Below are positions 26,835 to 35,954 of a DNA stretch of 64,000 nucleotides, one piece after another. The notes beneath the pieces are model-generated. The model ran no database searches, was not told the origin of the DNA, and saw only the letters and a program-made list of their open reading frames with translations. Source of the DNA: Streptomyces griseoincarnatus (GTDB taxonomy: Bacteria > Actinomycetota > Actinomycetes > Streptomycetales > Streptomycetaceae); the NCBI GenBank assembly GCA_014649575.1, contig BMTH01000004.1:310001-374000 (forward strand). Reading direction: 5' to 3'. Position numbers and translations under genes: made by a program. Position 1 is the first letter of the stretch; each line of letters starts with the position of its first letter.

Positions 26835-27497
26835 TCAGTGGATGATGCCGGTGCGCAGGGCCACCGCGACCATCCCGGCGCGGTCGCCCGTGCCGAGCTT
26901 GCGGGCGATGCGGGCGAGGTGACTCTTCACGGTCAGGGCGGACAGGCCCATCGAGACGCCGATCGCCTTGTTCGACTGGCCCTCCGCAACCAGCCGCAGC
27001 ACCTCGACCTCACGGCCGGACAGCTCGCGGTAGCCACCCGGGTGGCTCGGGGCACCCGGGGGACGACGGTGCAGGCGGGCGGCAGCCGCGCCGATGGGGG
27101 CCGCACCGGGACGGGTGGGGAGCCCGAGGTTGGTGCGGGTGCCGGTGACGACGTAGCCCTTCACGCCGCCGGCGAGGGCGTTGCGCACGGCGCCGATGTC
27201 GTCGGCGGCCGAGAGGGCGAGGCCGTTGGGCCAGCCCGCGGCGCGGGTCTCGGAGAGGAGGGTGAGGCCGGAACCATCCGGCAGGTGGACTTCGGCGACG
27301 CAGATGTCGCGGGGGTTGCCGATGCGGGGACGAGCCTCCGCGACGGACGAGGCCTCGATCACGTCGCGCACACCGAGCGCCCACAGATGGCGGGTGACGG
27401 TGGAACGGACGCGGGGGTCGGCCACGACCACCATGGCGGTCGGCTTGTTCGGGCGGTAGGCGACCAGGCTTGAGGGCTGCTCGAGGAGAACGGACAC
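26835..27497 (-). CDS. Orphan LuxR/NarL-type regulator with degenerate receiver domain
   Basis: This 220-residue regulator has a receiver-like domain at about 20-125 and a LuxR-type HTH at about 155-215 (LSGREVEVLRLVAEGQSNKAIGVSMGLSALTVKSHLARIARKL). In the receiver, the acidic pocket has one Asp (VVVADP, Asp27), the usual phospho-acceptor Asp is Glu69 (CVAEVHLPDGSG), and the conserved Lys is present (GGVKGYVV, Lys113). It therefore is unlikely to be phosphorylated in the normal way. No sensor kinase is adjacent. ATG at 27497 follows CAGGAGG. The gene sits between rnd and the DUF3000 gene, an order I recall from other Streptomyces. Confidence 0.88.
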   Translation of the reverse strand: MSVLLEQPSSLVAYRPNKPTAMVVVADPRVRSTVTRHLWALGVRDVIEASSVAEARPRIGNPRDICVAEVHLPDGSGLTLLSETRAAGWPNGLALSAADDIGAVRNALAGGVKGYVVTGTRTNLGLPTRPGAAPIGAAAARLHRRPPGAPSHPGGYRELSGREVEVLRLVAEGQSNKAIGVSMGLSALTVKSHLARIARKLGTGDRAGMVAVALRTGIIH

Positions 27498-27813
27498 CAG
27501 GCCTCCTGGGGTGCGGGACGGGGCCGGCTCGTGGGGGTGAAGCCGGGACGAACCGTGCTTTCAAGGTCACAGTCGTCTTCGGCACCAAACCTGATGTCCT
27601 TTAGGAAATGATCACGATCTGGTGAGTAACAATCCGGGCAATTCGGACGCACGATCGATCATTCGAAGATCGAACGGTTTCGGTCTGCGGCGCAACGCTT
27701 TCGAATGTGGCCGTATCGACAAAGAGACGGCCAGCGGGGCATCCGTGCGGTTCGAGCGGGACGCCCGAAGAGCGACAGTTGCGACTGGCCGAAACCCGAC
27801 CACCCGGCGAACC
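27498..27813. other. 316-bp intergenic region upstream of the orphan regulator
   Basis: The stretch 27540-27720 is notably AT-rich for this genome and should contain the promoter of the minus-strand regulator. An imperfect palindrome at 27655-27673 (TCGATC, A, TTCGAA, GATCGA) is the only clear structure. A short plus-strand frame from 27622 has no ribosome-binding site and looks random. Confidence 0.4.
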
Positions 27814-28488
27814 TCAGCGCGACTGCGGCCCCCGACGCTGCGGCAGCGTCACCACCGACGCGTCCCCGGGTGAGGTCGGCGGCAGCCCCGCCACCTGCGC
27901 GAGCAGATCGCACCAGGCGACCAGATGGGTCGCCGTGTCCGGCACCCCGCCCGGCCCCTCCCGCGGGGTCCACGAGGCGCGGATCTCGATCTGCGAGGCG
28001 GCCGGCCGCTCGGACAGCCCGCCGAAGTAGTGGGAGCTCGCCCGCGTCACGGTCCCGCTCGGCTCGCCGAACGCCAGCCCGCGCGCGGTGAGCGCGCCCG
28101 TCAGCCAGGACCAGCACACGTCCGGCAGCAGCGGGTCCGCCGCCATCTCCGGCTCCAGTTCCGCGCGGACCAGGGTCACCAGCCGGAACGTGCCGTGCCA
28201 GGCGTCGTGCCCGGCCGGGTCGTGCAGCAGCACCAGCCGGCCGTCGGCGAGGTCCTCCTCGCCGTCCACGACCGCCGCCTCCAGCGCGTACGCGAACGGC
28301 GCGAGGCGTTTCGGCGCGGGGGTGGGATCGACCTCGATCTGCGGCCGCAGCCGCGCGCCGCGCAGCGCGTCGACAGCGGCCCGGAAGGGCAGCGGGGGCG
28401 TACCCCCGGGTCCGGTGGTGCCCCCTGCCTCCTTCGGTTCGTCCATTCCGCCAGCGCCGTCCGACAGTCGTCCCTGAGCCGCAGCCAT
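27814..28488 (-). CDS. DUF3000 family protein
   Basis: This 224-residue cytosolic protein resembles the actinobacterial DUF3000 family; its function is unknown. Recognisable segments are [71 protein letters not shown] and the [17 protein letters not shown] ending. ATG at 28488 (MAAAQGRL) is chosen; ATG at 28446 (MDEPKE) is an equally possible start, since neither has a strong ribosome-binding site. It is divergent from hemE with 160 bases between. Confidence 0.78.
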   Translation of the reverse strand: MAAAQGRLSDGAGGMDEPKEAGGTTGPGGTPPLPFRAAVDALRGARLRPQIEVDPTPAPKRLAPFAYALEAAVVDGEEDLADGRLVLLHDPAGHDAWHGTFRLVTLVRAELEPEMAADPLLPDVCWSWLTGALTARGLAFGEPSGTVTRASSHYFGGLSERPAASQIEIRASWTPREGPGGVPDTATHLVAWCDLLAQVAGLPPTSPGDASVVTLPQRRGPQSR

Positions 28489-28648
28489 GCGGGGAAGATT
28501 AAGCGGAACGGGCCGTCGGCGCAGGGAGGGACACCCGTGCCGTCCGGGGGTGTCCGGATCACGCCGCACCCCCGCCGCGCGCCCCCGCTCCCCGGGACCG
28601 GTGTACCGGCGGCCGGGACGGTTCCGGCGACATGCGAGACTGGCCGGT

Positions 28649-29716
28649 GTGAGCGCCAACGTGAGCCCGACGGGCAGCCAGCCGACCTCGACGTACGACA
28701 GTGCCTTCCTCAGGGCGTGCCGGCGTGAGCCGGTGCCGCACACCCCGGTGTGGTTCATGCGGCAGGCCGGGCGCTCCCTGCCGGAGTACCGCAAGGTACG
28801 CGAGGGAATCGGCATGCTCGACTCCTGCATGCGCCCCGACCTGGTCACGGAGATCACGCTCCAGCCGGTGCGCCGTCACCAGGTCGACGCGGCCATCTTC
28901 TTCAGCGACATCGTCGTGCCGCTCAAGGCCATCGGCATCGACCTCGACATCAAGCCGGGCGTCGGCCCGGTCGTCGGGCAGCCGGTGCGCACCCGCGCCG
29001 ACCTCGACCGGCTGCGCGACCTGACCCCCGAGGACGTCCCGTACGTCACCGAGGCGATCGGGATGCTGACCCGGGAACTGGGCGCCACCCCGCTGATCGG
29101 TTTCGCGGGTGCCCCCTTCACCCTCGCGAGTTACCTCGTCGAGGGTGGTCCGTCCCGCACGTACGAGAACGCCAAGGCGATGATGTACGGCGACCCGGAG
29201 CTGTGGGCCGACCTGCTGGACCGGCTCGCGGAGATCACCGCCGCCTTCCTGAAGGTGCAGATCGAGGCCGGCGCCTCGGCCGTGCAGCTCTTCGACTCCT
29301 GGGCCGGCGCGCTCGCCCCCGCCGACTACCGCCGCTCGGTGCTGCCCGCGTCGGCGAAGGTGTTCGACGCGGTGGCCGGCTACGAGGTGCCGCGCATCCA
29401 CTTCGGCGTCGGCACCGGTGAGCTGCTCGGGCTGATGGGCGAGGCCGGCGCGGACGTCGTGGGCGTCGACTGGCGCGTCCCGCTGGACGAGGCCGTCCGC
29501 CGGGTCGGCCCCGGCAAGGCGCTCCAGGGCAACCTGGACCCGACCGTGCTGTTCGCCGGGCGCGAGGCCGTCGAGCGCAAGGCCCAGGAGGTCCTGGACT
29601 CGGCCGCCGGCCTCGAGGGCCATGTCTTCAACCTCGGCCACGGCGTCATGCCGTCCACCGACCCGGACGCCCTGACGCGGCTGGTGGAGTACGTCCACAC
29701 GGCTTCCGCCCGCTGA
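28649..29716 (+). CDS. hemE: Uroporphyrinogen III decarboxylase
   Basis: This 355-residue cytosolic enzyme removes four carboxylates from uroporphyrinogen III to give coproporphyrinogen III. Signatures are [55 protein letters not shown] and the conserved end [17 protein letters not shown] at 28649 (MSANVSPTG) is the accepted form of the N-terminus; the open frame extends upstream without a start signal. With hemY and hemQ at 41.8-44 kb, it supplies the coproporphyrin-dependent haem route of actinobacteria. Confidence 0.97.
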   Translation: MSANVSPTGSQPTSTYDSAFLRACRREPVPHTPVWFMRQAGRSLPEYRKVREGIGMLDSCMRPDLVTEITLQPVRRHQVDAAIFFSDIVVPLKAIGIDLDIKPGVGPVVGQPVRTRADLDRLRDLTPEDVPYVTEAIGMLTRELGATPLIGFAGAPFTLASYLVEGGPSRTYENAKAMMYGDPELWADLLDRLAEITAAFLKVQIEAGASAVQLFDSWAGALAPADYRRSVLPASAKVFDAVAGYEVPRIHFGVGTGELLGLMGEAGADVVGVDWRVPLDEAVRRVGPGKALQGNLDPTVLFAGREAVERKAQEVLDSAAGLEGHVFNLGHGVMPSTDPDALTRLVEYVHTASAR

Positions 29717-29739
29717 CCGTATACGACTGACCGTCGACG

Positions 29740-29757
29740 GGCGGCCTTCGGGCCGCC
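29740..29757 (+). terminator. TTCG-loop stem-loop after hemE
   Basis: GGCGGCC and GGCCGCC are separated by TTCG, an especially stable tetraloop. It is 24 bases after the hemE stop. Confidence 0.7.
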
Positions 29758-29907
29758 GGTGAGGCCGGTGCCGCGCTCTCCCGCGCGCCGCACCGGCCTT
29801 TCGCGTTCCCGGGCACCCGTCACACGCGACCTCTCCTTGCCTTGTTCGGCACTCCGAACGGCGGTCGCTATGTCGGTAACGATTGGGCAACTTGCGAAAA
29901 CTTTCTG

Positions 29908-29937
29908 TTGCTCCACCGACATTTTCGGCGGTAGACC
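29908..29937 (+). promoter_or_regulatory. Possible promoter of the CUT1 transporter operon
   Basis: TTGCTC (29908-29913) and TAGACC (29932-29937) are 18 bases apart. Start would fall about 15 to 20 bases before the 20-bp palindrome at 29961, which would then act as a downstream roadblock operator. The match to consensus is moderate. Confidence 0.4.
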
Positions 29938-29960
29938 TTGCCCAACTTCGCGGATGGCTC

Positions 29961-29980
29961 ATTAGTTTGCGCAAACTAAT
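29961..29980. promoter_or_regulatory. 20-bp perfect palindromic operator
   Basis: ATTAGTTTGCGCAAACTAAT is a perfect palindrome with a central CG step, as in LacI-family operators, and it is strikingly AT-rich for this genome. It lies 41 bases before the sugar-binding-protein gene. The best candidate ligand is the LacI-type regulator encoded at 34858-35901 in the same cluster. A half-like element ACTTGCGAAAAC lies near 29890. Confidence 0.75.
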
Positions 29981-30021
29981 CAGTTTTGGGATCACTTGTG
30001 TCGACAGATCAGGAGCGCCCG

Positions 30022-31311
30022 ATGACGAGGAAGACCCGCAGCGCGACGGCTGCCGCGATCGGCCTGTGCTGCCTCGCACTCGCCGCCGCCGGATGCGCCG
30101 GTGGCGGCGACGACGGCGCGGTCGGCGGCGAGGCGACGGTGACCGTCTGGACGAACGCGATGGAGGGACGCGGCCTGGTCTTCTGGCAGAACGCCGCGAA
30201 GGAGTACCGCAAGCTGCACCCCGACGTCACGATCAAGATCCAGACCGTGCAGAACGAGGACCTCGACGGCAAGCTGCAGAACGCCCTCAACTCGGGCTCG
30301 GCGCCGGACGTCTTCCTCCAGCGCGGCGGCGGCAAGATGCAGGCCATGGTCGACGCCGGCCAGATCAAGGAGCTGGAGCTCACCGACACCGACCGGGCCA
30401 ACGTGGGCGAGGCGGCCCTCGAGGGCGCCTCCATCGACGGCAAGGTCTACGCGATGCCGCTCGACACCCAGCCCGAGGGCATCTACTACAGCAAGGACCT
30501 GTTCAAGAAGGCCGGCATCACCGCGCCGCCGACGACCCTGGACGAGCTGAAGGACGCCGTCGCCAAACTGAAGGCGATCAAGGTCGCGCCCATCGCGGTC
30601 GGCGCCAAGGACGCCTGGCCGGCCGCCCACTGGTACTACAACTTCGCCCTGCGCGAGTGCAGCCAGGAGACCATGCAGGAGTCGGCCAAGTCGCTCGCCT
30701 TCGACGACCCCTGCTGGACGAAGGCCGGCGACGACCTCGCGGAACTCCTGGGCGCCGACCCCTTCCAGAAGGGCTTCCTCACGGCGACCTCGCAGCAGGG
30801 CGCCGGATCGTCGGCGGGCCTGATCGCCAACCACAAGGCCGGCATGGAACTCATGGGCAACTGGAACCCGGGCGTCATCGCCGACCTGACCCCGGACAAG
30901 AAGCCGCTCCCCGACCTCGGCTGGTTCCCCTTCCCGGCCGTCCCCGGCGGCAAGGGCGACCCCACCGCCATCATGGGCGGCGCCGGCGGCTACTCCCTGT
31001 CCAAGAACGCGCCCGAAGAGGCCCTCGGTTTCCTCCAGTTCGTGGTGACCAAGGAGCAGCAGGTGGCCTACGCGGAGGCGTTCGACACCATCCCGGTGAA
31101 CAAGGCGGCCCAGGACGTCGTCACCGAGCCGTACAACATCTCGGCGCTCCAGGCCTTCAACAAGGCCGCCTACTCCATGCAGTTCCTCGACACCGTGTAC
31201 GGCCAGAACGTCGGCAACGCCATGAACGTCGCCGTCGTGAACCTGCTGGCCGGCAAGGGCTCCGCAGCCGACATCGTCAAGGACGTCAAGGCCGCGGCGG
31301 AGAAGGGCTGA
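30022..31311 (+). CDS. CUT1 sugar ABC transporter, substrate-binding lipoprotein
   Basis: This 429-residue extracellular solute-binding protein (family 1, SBP_bac_1) has a signal peptide and lipobox AAGC (Cys25). Typical features: VTVWTNAMEGRGLVFWQNAAKEY, GSAPDVFLQRGGGKMQAMVDAGQI, AMPLDTQPEGIYYSKDLFKKAGI, GLIANHKAGMELMGNWNPG. ATG at 30022 has AGGAG at 30011-30015. It should bind an oligosaccharide; with a GH43 enzyme in the cluster, xylo- or arabino-oligosaccharides are likely, which is inference. First gene of an operon with two permeases and a hydrolase. No ATPase is encoded, as usual for CUT1 systems in Streptomyces that share MsiK. Confidence 0.93.
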   Translation: MTRKTRSATAAAIGLCCLALAAAGCAGGGDDGAVGGEATVTVWTNAMEGRGLVFWQNAAKEYRKLHPDVTIKIQTVQNEDLDGKLQNALNSGSAPDVFLQRGGGKMQAMVDAGQIKELELTDTDRANVGEAALEGASIDGKVYAMPLDTQPEGIYYSKDLFKKAGITAPPTTLDELKDAVAKLKAIKVAPIAVGAKDAWPAAHWYYNFALRECSQETMQESAKSLAFDDPCWTKAGDDLAELLGADPFQKGFLTATSQQGAGSSAGLIANHKAGMELMGNWNPGVIADLTPDKKPLPDLGWFPFPAVPGGKGDPTAIMGGAGGYSLSKNAPEEALGFLQFVVTKEQQVAYAEAFDTIPVNKAAQDVVTEPYNISALQAFNKAAYSMQFLDTVYGQNVGNAMNVAVVNLLAGKGSAADIVKDVKAAAEKG

Positions 31312-31321
31312 CCGGACAGAC

Positions 31322-32263
31322 ATGAGCGACACCCTCGCCCCGCGGCGCGCGGCCGCACGCCGCCGGGGCAGGACGCGACTGGAGATCGCCGTCCTGTCCG
31401 CGCCGGCGGTCATCGTGTTCCTGGCCTTCGTGATCTTCCCGGTCGCGCTCGCCGCCTACTACGGGTTCTACCGGTGGAAGGGCTACGGAGACCCCACCGA
31501 CTGGGTCGGCCTGAACAACTACCGGCTGATCCTCACCGACCCCGCGTTCCACGACGTCCTGTGGCACAACGGCCTGATCCTGGTGCTGTCCCTGGCCGTC
31601 CAGGGGCCATTGGCCATCGGTCTCGCCCTGCTGCTCAACCGGCGGATACGCGGCCGCTCCACGATCCGCGTCCTCGTCTTCGTGCCGTACATCATCTCCG
31701 AGGTGATCGTCGGCACCGGCTGGAGCCTGATGCTGCAGAGCGACGGCGCCGTCAACGGCCTGCTGCGCGCGATCGGCCTCGGCTCGCTGGAGGCCGACTG
31801 GATATCCGACCCGGATCTGGCCATCTGGACGCTGATGACCGTCATCACCTGGAAGTACCTCGGCTTCGCGGTGATCCTGATGCTCGCCGGCCTGCAGTCG
31901 ATCCCCGACGAGATCTTCGAGGCCGCGCAGATCGACGGCGCCTCCTACTGGCAGATCCAGCGCCGGATCACCGTGCCGCTGCTCGGACCGACGATCCGCA
32001 TCTGGGCGTTCCTGTCGATCATCGGCTCGCTGCAGCTGTTCGACCTCGTCTACATCATCTGGGGCCAGTACGTCTCGGGCACCGCCGGGACCTCCACCAT
32101 GGCGATCTACATGCTCGCCCAGGGCCGCAACGCGGGCAACTACGGCTACGGCAGCGCCGTCGCCGTCGTGATGTTCGTGATCTCGCTGGCCGTCGCGCTG
32201 ATCTACCAGCGTTTCGTCCTGCGCCGCGACCTCAGGGGCGCCGTCACGGAAGGGACCGTGTGA
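31322..32263 (+). CDS. CUT1 sugar ABC permease, first subunit (MalF-type)
   Basis: This 313-residue inner-membrane permease has six hydrophobic segments. The EAA motif that docks the ATPase reads EIFEAAQIDGASYWQIQRRITVPLL at about residues 198-222. The N-terminus is basic (RRAAARRRGRTR), fitting cytoplasmic placement. It starts at ATG 31322, ten bases after the binding-protein stop, and its TGA overlaps the next ATG by one base (TGATG). Confidence 0.94.
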   Translation: MSDTLAPRRAAARRRGRTRLEIAVLSAPAVIVFLAFVIFPVALAAYYGFYRWKGYGDPTDWVGLNNYRLILTDPAFHDVLWHNGLILVLSLAVQGPLAIGLALLLNRRIRGRSTIRVLVFVPYIISEVIVGTGWSLMLQSDGAVNGLLRAIGLGSLEADWISDPDLAIWTLMTVITWKYLGFAVILMLAGLQSIPDEIFEAAQIDGASYWQIQRRITVPLLGPTIRIWAFLSIIGSLQLFDLVYIIWGQYVSGTAGTSTMAIYMLAQGRNAGNYGYGSAVAVVMFVISLAVALIYQRFVLRRDLRGAVTEGTV

Positions 32264-33114
32264 TGAGCGCGAGCACCACCATCTCCCGGAAGCCCACCGG
32301 GCGCGACGGCGGTCCGGTCACCTACTTCGTCGCGTTGCTCCTCGTCGGCGTCTGCGTCGCGCCGGTGGTGTACATCGTGCTCGGGGGCTTCCGCACCAAC
32401 GCCCAGATCACCATCGACCCGGCGGCGCTGCCCGACCCCTGGGTCGGCGTCAACTACATGGCCGTCCTCAAGTCGTCCGTCTTCTGGGGCGAGTTCGCCA
32501 ACTCGCTGATCGTCGCGCTCGCCAGCACGGCCGGCATCGTCGCGCTCGGGCTGATGGTCAGCTTCGTCATCGCCCGCTACGACTTCCGGTTCAAGGGCGC
32601 CATGTACTCGCTGTTCGCGGCGGGCCTGATGTTCCCGATGGTCATCGCGATCACCCCGCTGTACCTGGTGATCAAGGACCTCGGTCTCGTCGACAACCTG
32701 CTCGGCGTGATCGTCCCGCAGATCGCCTTCGGCCTGCCGACGACCGTCATCATCCTGGTGCCGTTCCTGCGGGCCATCCCGAACGAGATCGAGGAGGCCG
32801 CCGCGCTCGACGGGATGAGCCGGCTCGGGTTCTTCTTCCGCATGGTGATCCCGCTGTCGGTGCCCGGCGTGGTCACTGTCGGCATCCTCGCCTTCGTCGG
32901 CAGCTGGAACAACTACCTGCTGCCCCTGTACGTCCTCAACTCGCAGGCCAACTTCACCCTGCCGCTGGGCGTGCAGGTGTTCTCCTCGCAGTACTCCACG
33001 GACACCGCGAAGGTGCTCGCCTTCACCTCGCTCGCCATGCTGCCCGCCCTGGTGTTCTTCTCGGTCTTCGAGAAGCGCATCGTCGGCGGCCTCACCGGCG
33101 CGGTGAAGGGCTGA
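32263..33114 (+). CDS. CUT1 sugar ABC permease, second subunit (MalG-type)
   Basis: This 283-residue inner-membrane permease has six hydrophobic segments. The EAA loop is EIEEAAALDGMSRLGFFFRMVIPL, followed by the family's SWNNYLLPLYVLN. It pairs with the preceding permease to form the pore. The ATG overlaps the previous stop by one base, and the CocE-type hydrolase gene follows after 18 bases, so transcription is very likely shared. Confidence 0.94.
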   Translation: MSASTTISRKPTGRDGGPVTYFVALLLVGVCVAPVVYIVLGGFRTNAQITIDPAALPDPWVGVNYMAVLKSSVFWGEFANSLIVALASTAGIVALGLMVSFVIARYDFRFKGAMYSLFAAGLMFPMVIAITPLYLVIKDLGLVDNLLGVIVPQIAFGLPTTVIILVPFLRAIPNEIEEAAALDGMSRLGFFFRMVIPLSVPGVVTVGILAFVGSWNNYLLPLYVLNSQANFTLPLGVQVFSSQYSTDTAKVLAFTSLAMLPALVFFSVFEKRIVGGLTGAVKG

Positions 33115-33132
33115 GGGAAGGGAACCGCAGCC

Positions 33133-34869
33133 GTGCCCGTCACCTCCCGGCCGACACCGGACCCGGTCGCCGAACGCCGGGAGGTGGCCTGCCCGTTGCG
33201 CGACGGAACACGGCTGCGGACCCTCCTGCTCCTCCCGCACGGCACCGGACCCTGGCCGGCCCTCCTCACCCGCCACCCCTACGACGTGACCCGGGAGGAG
33301 GACGACGGGTACCTGGACGTCCGCCGCCTGGTCGCCGCCGGCTACCTGGTCGCGCTCCAGGACGTGCGGGGCCGTTTCGGCTCCGAGGGCGTCTTCGACC
33401 CCTGCGCCCAGGAGGAGGCGGACGGCGCCGACGCCGTGGCCTGGCTCTCGGCACGCCCCGAATGCGACGGCACCGTGGGCATGTGGGGCGCGTCCTACGC
33501 CTCCGACACCCAGTTCGCCGCCCTGCTCGGCGGCGCCCCGGCGCTGCGGGCGCTCGCCCCCGCCATGACGCCGGCGCTGTCGGCGCTCGACGGCTTCCGC
33601 TTCCGCGGCGGCGTGCCGGAGCTCGGCAGCACCCTCGCCTGGACGCACTACGCCATCGCCCCGGACGCGATCACCCGTCTTCCCTCCGCACGCGAACGGG
33701 AGGCCGAGCGCCGGCGCCAGGAGGCGACCGAGCGCGCGATCACCACGGGCGAGGCGTACGGCGCCGGAGCCCTGCACGCGGGACGGGACGCCGAGGGGAG
33801 TGTCCGGTGGGGGCTGGACCGGCTGCGGGAGCCGCTGGACTCGCCGCGTCACCGCGCGGGGAAGATCGTCGACCGGACCGACGCGGTCGGCGTGCCGGTG
33901 CTGCTGACCGGCGGCTGGTTCGACGTGTTCCTCGGCCCGACCCTGGAGCTCTACCGGCGGCTGCGTCGCCGCGCGGAGGACACGGGCGGGCCGGCGCCCC
34001 GGCTGGTCGTGGGCCCGTGGACGCACGACGACTTCTCCGGCCGGGCGGCGGGCCTCGACTTCGGCCCGGACGCGTCCGCCGGGTCCGTGGACCTCACCGC
34101 GCTGCACCTGCGCTGGTTCGACGCGGTGCTGCGCGGGGACGCGCCCGACTCCCCGCCGGTGCGGGTGTTCCTGATGGGCGCCGACCGGTGGGTGGAGACG
34201 GCCGAGTTCCCGCCGAGTGACGCCCGGCCGCTCGAGCTGTACCTCACCCCGGAGGGCGCGCTCGCACCCGAGCCGTCCGGGAGCGGGGGCCGGCGGCTCG
34301 TCAGCGACCCGGCGTCCCCGGTGCCGACGTGCGGCGGCGCGGTCCTGCTCTTCGCGCCGTTCGGGGCGGGCCCCGCCGACCAGACGGCGGTCGAGGCACG
34401 GCCGGACGTCGTCTCCTGGCGCACCGGTCCGCTGGAGGAGCCCCTGACGGTGATGGGCGCGGTTGGTGCCGTCGTCCATCTCGTCACCACGGGGACGGAC
34501 GCCGACGTGGTGGTCCGGCTGTGCGACGAACACCCCGACGGCGCCAGCCGCGTCGTCGCCGACGGCGTGCGGCGGGGCTCGGCGCGGTCCGTCGACCCGG
34601 TGACCGGCCGGGGCGGGAGGGGGCCGCTGGAGCCGGGCCGGGCCTACGAGATCACCGTGGACCTGTGGTCGACCGCGCACACCTTCCTGCCGGGCCACCG
34701 GATACGCGTCGACATCGCCCCCAGTTCGTCACCGCGCTGGGACGTGGGCACCAACACCTACGCGCCGGAAGGCAAGTTCGCACCCCCGGTCACGGCCGAG
34801 CACACGATCCTCCAGGGCGCCGCCCGGCCGAGCCGGCTCCTCCTCGACGTGGTCGCGTCACCGGTGTGA
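33133..34869 (+). CDS. CocE/NonD-family alpha/beta-hydrolase (S15-like acyl hydrolase)
   Basis: This 578-residue cytosolic protein has an S15-type alpha/beta-hydrolase domain followed by a C-terminal jelly-roll (PF08530-like) domain. The nucleophile is Ser121 in VGMWGASYAS; ALQDVRGRFGSEG precedes it, and VVGPWTHDDFSG carries the likely His. The C-terminal part shows YEITVDLWSTAHTFLPGHRIRVDI, typical of this family. Family members cleave esters or amides such as cocaine, acylated sugars or dipeptides. Inside a glycoside-uptake operon, removal of acyl groups from an imported sugar is the simplest guess. GTG at 33133 lies after GGGAAGGGAACC. Its end overlaps the convergent LacI gene by 12 bases. 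Confidence 0.87.
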   Translation: MPVTSRPTPDPVAERREVACPLRDGTRLRTLLLLPHGTGPWPALLTRHPYDVTREEDDGYLDVRRLVAAGYLVALQDVRGRFGSEGVFDPCAQEEADGADAVAWLSARPECDGTVGMWGASYASDTQFAALLGGAPALRALAPAMTPALSALDGFRFRGGVPELGSTLAWTHYAIAPDAITRLPSAREREAERRRQEATERAITTGEAYGAGALHAGRDAEGSVRWGLDRLREPLDSPRHRAGKIVDRTDAVGVPVLLTGGWFDVFLGPTLELYRRLRRRAEDTGGPAPRLVVGPWTHDDFSGRAAGLDFGPDASAGSVDLTALHLRWFDAVLRGDAPDSPPVRVFLMGADRWVETAEFPPSDARPLELYLTPEGALAPEPSGSGGRRLVSDPASPVPTCGGAVLLFAPFGAGPADQTAVEARPDVVSWRTGPLEEPLTVMGAVGAVVHLVTTGTDADVVVRLCDEHPDGASRVVADGVRRGSARSVDPVTGRGGRGPLEPGRAYEITVDLWSTAHTFLPGHRIRVDIAPSSSPRWDVGTNTYAPEGKFAPPVTAEHTILQGAARPSRLLLDVVASPV

Positions 34870-35901
34870 GACGGGGCCGGTCGAGGCACGCACGACCAGT
34901 TCGGTCGCCAGCTTCATCCGGGCCGGGGGCCGGGCCGCGCCGTCCTCGCCCCGGGAGAGTTCGAGCAGCAGCTTGACCGCCACCGCGCCCAGTTCGGTGC
35001 TGGGCTGGCGGACGGTCGTCAGACCCGGGGTGATGTACTGCGCCTCCGGCAGGTCGTCGAAGCCGATGACGCTGATGTCGTCGGGGACCCGCAGGCTCCG
35101 ATCGCCCAGCGCGTCGTAGACGCCGAGCGCCATCGAGTCGGCGCAGGCGAAGACCGCCGTGATCTCCGGATCCTCGTCGAGGAGGGCGTGGGTGGCGGCC
35201 GCCGCCTTCGCGCGGTTCCAGCCGCCGTGGGTCACCGTCACGGTGGCCCGCCCGCCGGTCTCGGTGTCGGCCGCACCGCGGAACCCGTCCACGCGGGCCC
35301 GGCTGAACAGATGGCGGGCGTGCCCGGCGACCACGCCCAGCCGCTCGTGCCCCAGGGACAGCAGATGCTCGGCGGCCATGCGGCCGCCCTCCCAGTTCGC
35401 CACGCCGACGCTCGTCACGCCCGCGGGCGGTGTGGTCATCGGGTCGATCAGCACCACCGGGACACCCGCCGCGAAGAGCGCGCCGAACTGCGGCGACGCC
35501 GGGTCCACCAGCGTGCCGACCACGCCGAGGGCGCGCCTGCGCAGCACCCGCGACACCCAGTCGCCGTGCGGCTCGGCGAGCGTCAGCACGACGTCGAGCC
35601 CCGCCGCGGCGGCCTCGCGGCCGACCCCGGCGATGAGGAGGTTCGCCCACGACCCCTCGAAGTGGGTGACCACCAGGTCGAGGACCTGGGACCGGCTCTT
35701 CTCGTCCCGCGCGCCCTCGCTCCTGCCCCCGGCCCTGCGGGTGTAGCCGACGGCCCGTACGGCCTCCATGACCCGCGCGCGGGTCTCCGCCGAGACGTCG
35801 GTCCCGCCGCGCAGCACCTTCGACACGGTCGGCACGCTCGTACCGGCGGTCTCGGCGACCAGGGACAGGGTGGGACGTGTTCCGGCTGGTCGGGGTGGCA
35901 T
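34858..35901 (-). CDS. LacI-family transcriptional repressor of the GH43/ABC cluster
   Basis: This 347-residue regulator has an N-terminal HTH (SLVAETAGTSVPTVSKVLRGGTDVSAETRARV) with a hinge helix, and a periplasmic-binding-protein-like sensor domain (GVVGTLVDPASPQFGALF, GHERLGVVAGHA, ITAVFACADSMALGVYDAL, VIGFDDLPEAQYITPGLTTVRQP). ATG at 35901 is supported by the HTH beginning near residue 11. It is 53 bases downstream of the GH43 gene on the same strand, so they may be cotranscribed. Likely target: the palindrome at 29961-29980. Confidence 0.94.
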   Translation of the reverse strand: MPPRPAGTRPTLSLVAETAGTSVPTVSKVLRGGTDVSAETRARVMEAVRAVGYTRRAGGRSEGARDEKSRSQVLDLVVTHFEGSWANLLIAGVGREAAAAGLDVVLTLAEPHGDWVSRVLRRRALGVVGTLVDPASPQFGALFAAGVPVVLIDPMTTPPAGVTSVGVANWEGGRMAAEHLLSLGHERLGVVAGHARHLFSRARVDGFRGAADTETGGRATVTVTHGGWNRAKAAAATHALLDEDPEITAVFACADSMALGVYDALGDRSLRVPDDISVIGFDDLPEAQYITPGLTTVRQPSTELGAVAVKLLLELSRGEDGAARPPARMKLATELVVRASTGPVSHR

Positions 35902-35954
35902 GGGGGACAGATTAGCCGAACCGGCACACGGGCCCTCCGGCCCCAGGGCCGCCC

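Noticed and set aside
27622..27873. Plus-strand 83-residue frame upstream of the DUF3000 gene end
   Set aside because: Start has no ribosome-binding site, composition is random and it overlaps the DUF3000 coding region.
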